In this document: positions 52,377 to 59,919 of the stretch, one piece after another | Numbering within the stretch: position 1 is the first letter of the stretch | Layout of the letters: the number at the start of each line of letters is the position of its first letter | NCBI GenBank assembly: GCA_963757125.1 | Contig: CAVWQP010000009.1 | Span: 930,001-994,000 of the forward strand | From: CAVVSD01 sp963757125 | GTDB taxonomy: Bacteria > Actinomycetota > Thermoleophilia > Solirubrobacterales > Solirubrobacteraceae | Reading direction: 5' to 3' | DNA length: 64,000 nt | The notes under the pieces: generated by a model | What the model saw: the letters and a program-made list of their open reading frames with translations, nothing else | Told to the model about the DNA's origin: nothing | Database searches by the model: none | Program-made: the position numbers and the translations under genes

Positions 52377-52395
52377 CCGAAGACTTCGTCTTCGG
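52377..52395 (+). terminator. Hairpin after fetB
   Basis: CCGAAGAC-TTC-GTCTTCGG, a perfect 8-bp stem with a 3-nt loop, begins 2 bp after the fetB stop and lies 18 bp before the methyltransferase start. Terminator-like, without a U run. Confidence 0.6.
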
Positions 52396-52413
52396 TCGGC
52401 GCCGGGTGAGCCG

Positions 52414-53226
52414 ATGAGCGGCGGCGACGCGTTCAAGGCGTTCGAGAGCGGAGCGTGGCACGACCGCGCGAGCACGTACGACCTCGTGATCGGCGCGGTC
52501 ACCGCGCGCGTGGGGGAGGAGCTGCTGGACGCCGTCGGCGCCGGGCCGGGCACGCGGCTGCTGGACGTCGGCTGCGGGCCGGGCACGATCACCGCCGCGG
52601 CCGTGGCCAGGGGCGCGGATGCGGTGGGCGTCGACCTCGCGGTGGGGATGCTCGCGCTCGGCCGGGCGCGCCACCCGCGCCTCGAGTTGCTCGAGGCCGA
52701 CGCGGAGGCGCTGCCGTTCCCCGACGACGGCTTCGACGCGCTCGTCGGCGGCTTCATCCTGAACCACCTCCCGGCCGTCGAGACCGCGCTCGCCGAGGCA
52801 GCGAGGGTCCTGCGGCCGGGCGGGCGCATCGCCGTCGCGGTGTGGGACCGGCCGGAGCGCAACCGGCTGCTCGGCGAGCTGACGGCCGCCGTCCGCGACG
52901 CGGACGTCGAGGTTCGGGGCGGGCTACCGGAGGGCCCCGACCCCTACCGGCTGTCGGACCCGGCGGAGATGGAGGCGCTGCTCGGCGCGTGCGGGGCGAC
53001 CGAGACGGGAGCGCGATCGCTCGTGCTCGTGCACGAGGCCACGGGCGTCGACGAGCTCTGGGACGGGCTGCTGGGCGGCACGGCGCGGATCTCGACCGTG
53101 CTCGCCGGCCTGCCGGAGGCGACGCGCGCCCAGGTGCGCGACGCGTTCGCCCAGCGGGTCGCGCCGGCAGGCGGCGCCGTCGCGCTGGAGGCGGCGGTGA
53201 CGATCGGCTGCGCTACGTTCGCCTGA
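52414..53226 (+). CDS. Class I SAM-dependent methyltransferase
   Basis: 270 residues. Motif I LLDVGCGPGTITAAAVARGA near residue 48, acidic VDLAVGML after beta-2, LEADAEALPFPDDGFDALVG near 90 and ARVLRPGGRIAVAVWDRPE near 128. It is a UbiE/Methyltransf_11-type enzyme; the C-terminal half (MEALLGACGATETGARSLVL) is variable. Substrate unknown. It precedes the R2-like diiron gene by one base, so they are probably co-transcribed. Confidence 0.9.
   Translation: MSGGDAFKAFESGAWHDRASTYDLVIGAVTARVGEELLDAVGAGPGTRLLDVGCGPGTITAAAVARGADAVGVDLAVGMLALGRARHPRLELLEADAEALPFPDDGFDALVGGFILNHLPAVETALAEAARVLRPGGRIAVAVWDRPERNRLLGELTAAVRDADVEVRGGLPEGPDPYRLSDPAEMEALLGACGATETGARSLVLVHEATGVDELWDGLLGGTARISTVLAGLPEATRAQVRDAFAQRVAPAGGAVALEAAVTIGCATFA
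53214..53219 (+). promoter_or_regulatory. -10-like element TACGTT before 53228
   Basis: TACGTT within the end of the methyltransferase gene lies 8 nt before the GTG of the R2-like gene. It could give a separate leaderless mRNA. Confidence 0.3.
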
Positions 53227-53227
53227 C

Positions 53228-53995
53228 GTGATCGCCGACTATCCGCACTTCCTCGTCCTCGCGCGACGCGCGCACTGGGACGAGGCGGACGTCGACCTGC
53301 AGCCCGACGCCGCCGCCTGGCCTGGCCTGGACCCCGGCGTCCGCCTGCGCCTCGAGCGCCTCGTCGCCGGGTTCTGCGTCGGCGAGGCGGGCGTCGCCGA
53401 GCACCTCGGCCCGTTCGGCGCAGCGGCGCGGGACCCCGACGCGGCCCACTGCTTCGCGGTGCAGGAGAGCGACGAGCGTCGCCACAGCGCGTTCTTCGAC
53501 CGCGTCGCCCGCGACGTCCTCGCGGTGCCGGGCTCCACGCCGGAGGAGCGCCGGAGCGCGCTGCGGCCGCTGCTGGCGCCGGAGTTCCTCGACCTCTTCG
53601 AGGTGCGCCTCCCGGGGACGGCGGGTGCGCTCGCCCGCGGCGACGGGCACCTCGAGCGGGCGGTCGGGCTCTACCACATGGTCCTGGAGGGCGTGGTGTT
53701 CACGGCGGGGCAGCTGGCGCTGCTGGAGCTCCTCGACGAGCACCCCGAGCTGCCGGGGCTGAGGGACGGGATGGAGCGCGTCCTGCGCGACGAGCGCTGG
53801 CACGTCGGCTTCGGTGGGCGCTGCCTGCAGGATCAGGGCCTCGGCCCGGAGGACGTCGCGGACGTCCTGCGCGAGGGCGAGGCGGCGGCTGTGGCGTGGG
53901 CCGACGCGACCGGCGGCGAGCAGGCCGAGAAGGTCGTCGCGATGCTCCGGCGGCGCCTACGGACGGTCGCGCGCGCCTATGCACTGGGTTCGTGA
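53228..53995 (+). CDS. R2-like (ferritin-like) diiron protein
   Basis: 255 residues from a GTG at 53228. The helical diiron ligands appear as GEAGVAEHLG (Glu), QESDERRHSAFF (Glu...Glu-x-x-His), YHMVLEGVVF (Glu) and RDERWHVGFG (Glu-x-x-His), the pattern of ribonucleotide reductase R2 and R2-like oxidases. At 255 residues it is shorter than class I R2 (about 320-340), lacks the C-terminal R1-binding tail and has no R1 gene nearby. An R2-like ligand-binding oxidase or diiron oxygenase acting with the methyltransferase is more likely (inference). Confidence 0.8.
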   Translation: MIADYPHFLVLARRAHWDEADVDLQPDAAAWPGLDPGVRLRLERLVAGFCVGEAGVAEHLGPFGAAARDPDAAHCFAVQESDERRHSAFFDRVARDVLAVPGSTPEERRSALRPLLAPEFLDLFEVRLPGTAGALARGDGHLERAVGLYHMVLEGVVFTAGQLALLELLDEHPELPGLRDGMERVLRDERWHVGFGGRCLQDQGLGPEDVADVLREGEAAAVAWADATGGEQAEKVVAMLRRRLRTVARAYALGS

Positions 53996-54045
53996 GCAAA
54001 GCGCCGCTGTGCCAGCTCCTCGTATCATTGAGCACGAATCTGGTC

Positions 54046-54051
54046 TAGCAT
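54046..54051 (+). promoter_or_regulatory. -10-like element TAGCAT, 7 nt before a small ORF
   Basis: TAGCAT is followed by 7 nt and the ATG at 54059, the spacing seen at other leaderless genes here. The neighbourhood is AT-richer than the coding sequence around. Confidence 0.4.
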
Positions 54052-54058
54052 CCGCGCC

Positions 54059-54250
54059 ATGGAGCGAGGAGATCCCCCCCAGAGCCGCGCTCGCGTGGTC
54101 ATCGTCTCCCAGCGAGCACGCGGCATAGGAACCGGGAAGCGGGCGTCCAGTGCGACGCTCAGCCTCATGCCCCGGTGGACATCCGATCGCGCCGTCGCGG
54201 CGGCGGCGCAGGAGATCAGCCGCACGGAGGGCCGGTTCGTACGCGGCTAG
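54059..54250 (+). CDS. Small basic protein, doubtful gene
   Basis: 63 residues, MERGDPPQSRARVVIVSQRA, rich in Arg, no TM segment or known domain. It fills most of the 251-bp gap between the R2-like gene and the RsbW-like gene and overlaps the latter's end by 4 bp. The leaderless-type TAGCAT box supports it. Against it, third codon positions are less GC-rich than in neighbours (about 12 A/T-ending codons of 63). Confidence 0.35.
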   Translation: MERGDPPQSRARVVIVSQRARGIGTGKRASSATLSLMPRWTSDRAVAAAAQEISRTEGRFVRG

Positions 54251-54633
54251 GCGACGGCGGCGAGATCGGCCGAGCGGTCGATCTCGAACCAGACGTGCGC
54301 GGTGCCGGCGTGGACCCCCCACGAGCTGGCCAGCTCGTCGACGAGGTGGAGGCCGAAGCCGCCGGCTCGGAAGCGGCTCGGCCTCCGCACCGCCGGCGAG
54401 AAGCCGCCTCCGTCGTCCACGACCTCGACGAGGACCTGCCGCGAGCCGCGGGTGCGGGCGCGCAGGAGGATCTCGCCCTCGCCGTACTTCACGCTGTTGG
54501 ACACCAACTCGCTCACGAGGAGGACGGTGTCGCTGAGGACGTCCCCGTCCACATGCCCTCGGAGACCGGTGATCGCCTTGCGCGCCTGCGCCGGAGCCGT
54601 GAGGTCGGGTGCCATGTGGAGGTCGAGGTCCAT
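54247..54633 (-). CDS. RsbW-like ATP-binding anti-sigma/serine kinase protein
   Basis: 128 residues from MDLDLHMAPDLTAPAQ; an upstream ATG at 54681 would add 16 residues without homology. GHKL ATPase signatures: LVSELVSNSVKYGEGEILLR (N box), VEVVDDGGGFSP (G1), and FGLHLVDELASSWGV (G2). Proteins of this HATPase_c_2 group bind a sigma factor or phosphorylate an STAS antagonist. The divergent neighbour is a PP2C phosphatase of the SpoIIE group, the usual opposing partner. Confidence 0.88.
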   Translation of the reverse strand: MDLDLHMAPDLTAPAQARKAITGLRGHVDGDVLSDTVLLVSELVSNSVKYGEGEILLRARTRGSRQVLVEVVDDGGGFSPAVRRPSRFRAGGFGLHLVDELASSWGVHAGTAHVWFEIDRSADLAAVA

Positions 54634-54672
54634 AGAAGTCGATGCTGTGCAGGTGAGTCTTCCCGACGATCG

Positions 54673-54703
54673 TTGACTCATGCACGTCTCGTCTGACTAG
54701 GCT
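54673..54703 (+). promoter_or_regulatory. Promoter TTGACT-19-TAGGCT before the SpoIIE-domain gene
   Basis: TTGACT (54673-54678) and TAGGCT (54698-54703) are separated by 19 nt, and the ATG at 54711 follows 7 nt later. A sigma-70-like promoter for a leaderless mRNA is the simplest reading. Confidence 0.5.
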
Positions 54704-54710
54704 CCGCGAC

Positions 54711-56807
54711 ATGTCCCGCGTGGACCCGAGCGAGGCCTTCCGTCCTGCGGAGAGGACGATCCCCCGCGAGCTCCTCGAGGCGGTCCTCGAGCAGCTGCCG
54801 ACGCCCATCGTGCTCATCGAGCCCGGGTCGGGGCTGATCACGTTCGCGAACCGCGCCGCGGACGAGCTGGCGGGCGGCAGCTTCCCGCGCGGGACGGTCG
54901 AGGAGCGCATGACCGGCCGCCCGGCCACCGACGGGGAGGGACAGCCGCTCGCGAACGCCGACCTGCCCAGCATGCGCATCGCGCGCGGCGAGGAGCTGCG
55001 CGGCGCGCGGCTGGAGTGGCAGCTCCCGGACAGGCTCCTCTCGCTCCTCGTCTCGGGTCAGATCGTCGCCGACGGCGGCGGCCGCCGCTTCGGCATCGTC
55101 GTCTTCGAGGACCTCGGCCCGATGCGCACCGCGGAGCGACTGCGCGACGAGTCCCTCGCGCTCCTGGACACGATCTTCGAGTCCGCGCCCGTCGGCCTCG
55201 GGCTCCATGGTCCCGACCTGCGCTTCCTCCGCGTGAACCGCGAGCTCGCCAGCTTCAACGGCATCTCCGTCGAGGAGCACATCGGCCGCACGATCAGCGA
55301 GATCGTCCCGACCGTGTCCCCGGTCGTCGAGGACTCCCTGCGCTCCGTCCTGGAGACCGGGCGACCGATCACCGGCGTGGAGATCTCCGGCGAGACGCCG
55401 GGGCGCCGCGGCATCGTGCAGACCTGGATGTGTGGCTGGTACCCCGTCCGCCAGGGCCCGGCGGGCGAGATCGTGGGCGTCGGCGCCGTCGTCGCCGAGA
55501 TCACCGAGCGGGCGGCGCTCCTGGAGGCCGAGCGGACCGCGCGCGAGCGCGCCGAGCGGGCCGAGCGCCAGGCCGCGTATCTCGCCGAGGTCGGGGAGAT
55601 CCTGGCCAGCTCGCTGAACTGGGAGGAGAACCTCGCGCGCGTCGTGCGCGTGTCCGTGCGCGCGAAGGCGCGGTGGTGCACCGCCAACCTCCTGCAGCGC
55701 GACGGCACGATCCGGCGGCTCGCCGGCGCCCATCGCGACCCGGCGCGCGAGCACGTCCTGACCGAGCTCCAGCGCCGATACCCGCTCACGATCGACGACC
55801 CCGTCGGCGCGGGCTCGGTGCTGCGCTCCGGGCGCCCGGAGCTCATGCGCGAGATCGACGAGGAGATCCTGCGGTCCGTCACGAACGACGCCGGCCACAC
55901 AGCGCTCGTGGAGCAGCTCGGCATGAGCAGCCGGATGATCGTCCCGATCGTCGTGCGCGGCCGGATGAGCGGGACGCTGACCTTCGCCCGTGGGCCGGGC
56001 GACCGGCCCTACACGCTCGAGGATCTGCGGATCGTCATGGAGGTGGCACGCCGCGCGGCCACCGGGATCGCCCACGCCGAGCTCTACCGGGAGCGCAGCC
56101 ACATCGCGCACACGCTGCAGCGCAGCCTGCTGCCGCCGCGTCTCCCGGACATCGAGGGCTTCGAGCTCGCCGCCCGCTACCGGGCCGCGGGCGAGGGCTT
56201 CGACGTCGGCGGGGACTTCTACGACGCGTTCGAGACGGGCGACGGCTGGGCGCTCGCGGTCGGCGACGTCTGCGGCAAGGGCCCTGAGGCCGCGAGCCTG
56301 ACGTCGCTGGCGCGGTCGGCCCTGCGCACCGGCGCGGTCGTCGAGAGCGTGCCGTCGCGCGTCCTGGAGGTCACGAACGAGGCCGTCCTGCGCGAGCGCA
56401 TCGGCGACCGCTTCCTCACGGCGCTGTTCATGATCCTCGACCCCGACACGGGAACGCTCGTCGTGGCGAACGCGGGCCATCCGCCGCTCGTCGTGCTGCG
56501 GGCCGGGGGCGAGGTCGAGCTCGTCGAGGGGCGCGGGCCGGTGCTCGGCGTCCTGGACGACGTCGCCTTCGAGGACTCGGAGGTCGTCCTGGAAACCGGC
56601 GACGCCGTCATCGCCTACACGGACGGCGTGCTGGATGCGGGCGCGCCGGACCGGCTGCTGGACACCGTCGTCCTCGCCGGTCTCGCCCAGGAGCACACGG
56701 GTCGCCCGGCGGCCGAGCTGGCGGAGGCGCTGGAGCGCGTCGCCCTGGAGGTGTCGGCGGGAACGCCCCGCGACGACATCGCCGTGCTCGTGCTGCGGCG
56801 GATCTAG
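54711..56807 (+). CDS. PAS-PAS-GAF-SpoIIE (PP2C) serine phosphatase
   Basis: 698 residues. PAS 1 spans about 15-140 (LEQLPTPIVLIEPGSGLITF), PAS 2 about 145-265 (IFESAPVGLGLHGPDLRFLR), a short coiled coil 268-288, GAF about 290-455, then the linker YRERSHIAHTLQRSLLPPRL. The SpoIIE phosphatase has metal Asp residues in GFDVGGDFYDAF, AVGDVCGKGPEA, and VIAYTDGVLDAG, with GTPRDDIAVLVLRRI at the end. No TM segment; soluble sensor. It should dephosphorylate an STAS anti-anti-sigma factor, opposing the divergent RsbW-like kinase. Confidence 0.93.
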   Translation: MSRVDPSEAFRPAERTIPRELLEAVLEQLPTPIVLIEPGSGLITFANRAADELAGGSFPRGTVEERMTGRPATDGEGQPLANADLPSMRIARGEELRGARLEWQLPDRLLSLLVSGQIVADGGGRRFGIVVFEDLGPMRTAERLRDESLALLDTIFESAPVGLGLHGPDLRFLRVNRELASFNGISVEEHIGRTISEIVPTVSPVVEDSLRSVLETGRPITGVEISGETPGRRGIVQTWMCGWYPVRQGPAGEIVGVGAVVAEITERAALLEAERTARERAERAERQAAYLAEVGEILASSLNWEENLARVVRVSVRAKARWCTANLLQRDGTIRRLAGAHRDPAREHVLTELQRRYPLTIDDPVGAGSVLRSGRPELMREIDEEILRSVTNDAGHTALVEQLGMSSRMIVPIVVRGRMSGTLTFARGPGDRPYTLEDLRIVMEVARRAATGIAHAELYRERSHIAHTLQRSLLPPRLPDIEGFELAARYRAAGEGFDVGGDFYDAFETGDGWALAVGDVCGKGPEAASLTSLARSALRTGAVVESVPSRVLEVTNEAVLRERIGDRFLTALFMILDPDTGTLVVANAGHPPLVVLRAGGEVELVEGRGPVLGVLDDVAFEDSEVVLETGDAVIAYTDGVLDAGAPDRLLDTVVLAGLAQEHTGRPAAELAEALERVALEVSAGTPRDDIAVLVLRRI

Positions 56808-56810
56808 GAA

Positions 56811-58625
56811 CTAGGCGAGCGCGAGCTCGCGCTGCGCCGCGGGCATGCTCGCCGCGGGGCGGCCGAGCCGGTAGCCCTGGGCGCCGTCGATGCGCGGACC
56901 GCGGACGCCGAGGTCGCCCTCGGACTCGCGGACGAGCTCGAGCAGCTCGTCGTTCTCGATGCCCTCGGCGATGACGTACGCCCCCGACTCCGCTGCGAAC
57001 GCCGCGATCGCGGCGAGCACCGCGCGGGCGCCAGGGTCGGTGCGCGACTCGGTGACGACGGTGCGGTCGATCTTCACGAAGTCAGGACGGGCGCGGCGCA
57101 GCATCTCCAGGCCGGAGTTGCCCACGCCGACGTCGTCGAGCGCGATCCGCAGGCCGGCGGCGCGGAGGTGCTCGATGCTGCGCAGGACGGTCTCCGTCGC
57201 CGCGCCGACGCGCTCGGTGATCTCGATGACGACGCGGGACGGGTCGAGCTTGGAGCTGCGGACCGCGTCGGCGAGCCAGGTGTCGCCGTCGGCGTCGCGG
57301 TCGAGCGTCTGGGGCGCGACGTTGACGAAGAGGCAGGCGCCGGCCGGCAGGTCCTTGGCGCCCTCCAGGGCGCGGCGGACGCAGAGCGTGTCGAGCTCGT
57401 GCACCCGGCCGGAGCGCTCCGCGACATCGAACGCCTGCGAGGGCCCGTCGAAGCCGTGCTCGCCGGGGACGCGGGCGAGCGCCTCGACGGCGAGGAGGTC
57501 GCCGGAGCGCAGGTGCCAGATCGGCTGGTAGTGGCAGGTCAGGTCGCCCTCGGTCAGGACGACGTCCAGTGCTGTGGCGCGATCGGGCGCGACGGTGACG
57601 AGCTCACCGGCCGGATCGACGACGGCGGGCGTGCCGGAGGCCGGGGCGGCGCCGAGCGCGGCGGTCACGTCGGCGTGCAGCGCGTCGGCGTCCTGGCCGG
57701 GCTGCAGCGAGCCGGCCGCGGCGCGCAGCGGCACGCCGGCGCGCGAGAGACGGTGCGTCACGCGGTGGGCCACCTCGACCGCGCCCTCGAGGCCGGTGCG
57801 CGGGAGCAGGACGGCGAAGGCCCCGGGGCCCGCGCGGAACGCGCGGTCGCCGAGCCGGCCGTCCTGGAGGATCCGGGCGACGCAATCGAGCATGCGGCGG
57901 CCCAGGCGGGCGTCGGCGCGCAGGAGGATGAGCGACAGGCCCTCGACGTGGCGCGTCGCGTGCGCCGTCGCGCGGGCCAGCTCGATCGGGAGCGTGCGAT
58001 GCGCGCCGAGCTGGTTGGCGGGGGAGAGCCGGCGGCGGCGGATGACGAGGGTGCTCGCGAGCAGGAGCGCGGCGAGCACGAAGGGGATGTCGGCCGGGCC
58101 GACGGCCGTCGGCTGGCTGAGCCGGCGGCGCGTGACGACGTAGGCGTAGCGGCGCCCGCCGAGCTCGAGCGCCAGGGCGCGGCGCCCGCCCGAGGTCATG
58201 GAGAGGCCGCCGCGGGTCAGGACGTGCGCGACGACGGGATCGTCGATGGCGCTGCCGACCGGAAGCGTCCTCGTGCCCGTGGCGACGACGTGGAGGCGGT
58301 CGTCGACGAGCGCGGCGCGGGTCGTCCCGGCACGGCCGGCGATGACGCGCAGCAGCTCGCCGCGCTCGCGGTTCGAGCTGCCGGCGCGGCGGATGCCGTC
58401 GGCCTCGCCGTGCATCGTCGAGGCCGCCGCCTCGTCGTAGCGCGCGGCGTCGGCGCGCAGCTCTGCGATCTTCAGCGCGGTCCCGGCGAGGAGCAGCACG
58501 CCGACGAGCGCGCCGAGGACCGGGAGACGGAGGACGGGATGACGCGCGTGCGGGTGCACGATCACCGTCATCGGCAGCCGGCTGGACGACTTGATGACCA
58601 AACGGGCGTTCCGGCGGTCGGACAT
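56811..58625 (-). CDS. EAL-domain c-di-GMP phosphodiesterase with degenerate GGDEF-like domain
   Basis: 604 residues, or 586 if the ATG at 58571 is used. TM segments near 32-48 and 178-196 frame an extracellular sensor (49-175). A GGDEF-like region (about 205-335) has no GG(D/E)EF signature (GAFAVLLPRTGLEG at that place). The EAL domain (about 350-595) keeps LAVEALARVPG, FVNVAPQTLD, VVIEITERVG, LDDVGVGNSGLEML and DFVKIDRTVV. Most metal ligands are present, so it likely hydrolyses c-di-GMP. Confidence 0.88.
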   Translation of the reverse strand: MSDRRNARLVIKSSSRLPMTVIVHPHARHPVLRLPVLGALVGVLLLAGTALKIAELRADAARYDEAAASTMHGEADGIRRAGSSNRERGELLRVIAGRAGTTRAALVDDRLHVVATGTRTLPVGSAIDDPVVAHVLTRGGLSMTSGGRRALALELGGRRYAYVVTRRRLSQPTAVGPADIPFVLAALLLASTLVIRRRRLSPANQLGAHRTLPIELARATAHATRHVEGLSLILLRADARLGRRMLDCVARILQDGRLGDRAFRAGPGAFAVLLPRTGLEGAVEVAHRVTHRLSRAGVPLRAAAGSLQPGQDADALHADVTAALGAAPASGTPAVVDPAGELVTVAPDRATALDVVLTEGDLTCHYQPIWHLRSGDLLAVEALARVPGEHGFDGPSQAFDVAERSGRVHELDTLCVRRALEGAKDLPAGACLFVNVAPQTLDRDADGDTWLADAVRSSKLDPSRVVIEITERVGAATETVLRSIEHLRAAGLRIALDDVGVGNSGLEMLRRARPDFVKIDRTVVTESRTDPGARAVLAAIAAFAAESGAYVIAEGIENDELLELVRESEGDLGVRGPRIDGAQGYRLGRPAASMPAAQRELALA

Positions 58626-58646
58626 CCGGCCAGACGCGCCGGTGCG

Positions 58647-59501
58647 TCATCCGTCCAGCGCGCACCGGAAGCCGATGTGGCTCATCCCCGTGTCGATCAT
58701 CTGCGGGCGCCGCGCCGCCGGCCGGTAGCGCAGGCAGTAGCTGTCCGCGCACAGGAACGAGCCGCCCTTCACGACCCTGCGCGGGACCGCGAACTGCGGC
58801 TGACCGGGGTCCAGGCTCGCCTGCTCGCTGCCGCCGTACCAGTCCGCGGTCCACTCCCAGACGTTGCCCGCCATGTCGAACAGGCCGTGCCCGTTGGGCG
58901 GGAAGGAGCCGACCGGCGCCGTCGTGCCGTAGCCGGGTTCCGCGCGCCAGGGGAACTCGCCGTGCCAGTAGTTCGCCAGGCGCGCGCCCGCGGGTTCGGG
59001 CTCCTCGCCCCACACGTAGGCCGCCCCGTCGAGGCCGCCGCGCGCGGCGAGCTCCCACTCGGCCTCGGTCGGGAGGCGGGCGCCCGCCCAGGCCGCGTAG
59101 GCCACGGCGTCCTCGTGGGCGACGTGCACGACCGGATGGTCCTCGCGGCCGGCAGTCGACGACCCCGGGCCCTCCGGGTGGCGCCAGGAGGCGCCCGGGG
59201 TCCAGGCCCACCACTGGCTGAGATGCCGCAGGTCCACCGGGCCCGCGGTGCGGCGGAAGACCATGGAGCCGGGCTGCAGGTTCTCCGGCGGGGCGCCGGG
59301 GAAATCGGCCGGGTCGAGCGGGCGCTCAGCGACGGTCCCGTAGCCGGTGGCGTCGGCGAACGCCGCGAACTGCGCGTTCGTCACCTGCCGGCGGGCGATC
59401 CGGAAGCCGTCGACCGCGACAGCACGCGCGGGCGCCTCCTCGGGGTAGTGGCGATCGGACCCCATGGTGAACGTCGCCGCGGGGATCTCGACGGCGTCCA
59501 T
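58647..59501 (-). CDS. Formylglycine-generating enzyme (SUMF1/FGE family)
   Basis: 284 residues from MDAVEIPAATFTMGSDRHYP. FGE-sulfatase fold: VDGFRIARRQVTNAQFAAFA, RLPTEAEWELAARGG, GNVWEWTADWYGG. The copper-binding catalytic Cys pair is in GGSFLCADSYCLRYRPAARR, the true FGE signature, so this is an active oxidase rather than a hercynine-type relative. It converts the Cys of sulfatases to formylglycine. It sits in the operon of the Cys-type sulfatase at 59920; its ATG overlaps the HAD remnant stop (TGATG). Confidence 0.94.
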   Translation of the reverse strand: MDAVEIPAATFTMGSDRHYPEEAPARAVAVDGFRIARRQVTNAQFAAFADATGYGTVAERPLDPADFPGAPPENLQPGSMVFRRTAGPVDLRHLSQWWAWTPGASWRHPEGPGSSTAGREDHPVVHVAHEDAVAYAAWAGARLPTEAEWELAARGGLDGAAYVWGEEPEPAGARLANYWHGEFPWRAEPGYGTTAPVGSFPPNGHGLFDMAGNVWEWTADWYGGSEQASLDPGQPQFAVPRRVVKGGSFLCADSYCLRYRPAARRPQMIDTGMSHIGFRCALDG

Positions 59502-59918
59502 CAGGCGAAGACCGTCGCCCAGTCGTCCTTGACGCTGATCACCGTCCAGCCGCCCGCGTCCGCGGCCTCGAGGGCCTGCTCGGCGCCGGCGACGTAGTCG
59601 AACTCGCGCTCCGCGTCGTCGTGCAGCACGAGCATCCGCAGCGCGGGCGCCTCCCCGCCGGCGAACCGCAGGAAGGGGATGTCGCCGTTCGCGTTGCCGA
59701 CCGCGATGAGCGGCCGGCGCCCGATGCGGCTCCAGATGCGGACCGGCTTGACCGGGCCGTCGTCGAAGATGTCCGGCTCGGCGAGGAGGACGACCGATGC
59801 CGTCGTTGTCGAAGACCGCGATGCGCTCCTCGACCGGCACGTCATGGGCGGCCCGTTCGACGAAGTCGATGATGGCGTGCCGCGTCGGCGTGTCGTTCCA
59901 GGAGGGGAGATCGGCCAC
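59501..59918 (-). pseudogene. HAD-superfamily phosphatase remnant with internal deletion
   Basis: The GTG at 59918 opens MADLPSWNDTPTRHAIIDFV...RIAVFDNDG, the HAD motif I region, about 40 residues. Immediately afterwards the conserved C-terminal part appears in another frame: EPDIFDDGPVKPVRIWSRIG, RRPLIAVGNANGDIPFL (motif IV) and VISVKDDWATVFA to the stop at 59501. The roughly 150-residue middle of the family (cap domain, motifs II and III) is missing. So the gene cannot make an active enzyme. Full-length relatives are common partners between sulfatase and FGE genes, and this position is kept (59501/59918 overlap both). Confidence 0.8.
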
Positions 59919-59919
59919 A

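Noticed and set aside
53228..53995. Class I ribonucleotide reductase beta subunit
   Set aside because: Too short, lacks the C-terminal R1-binding tail and has no R1 gene nearby; reported as R2-like instead.
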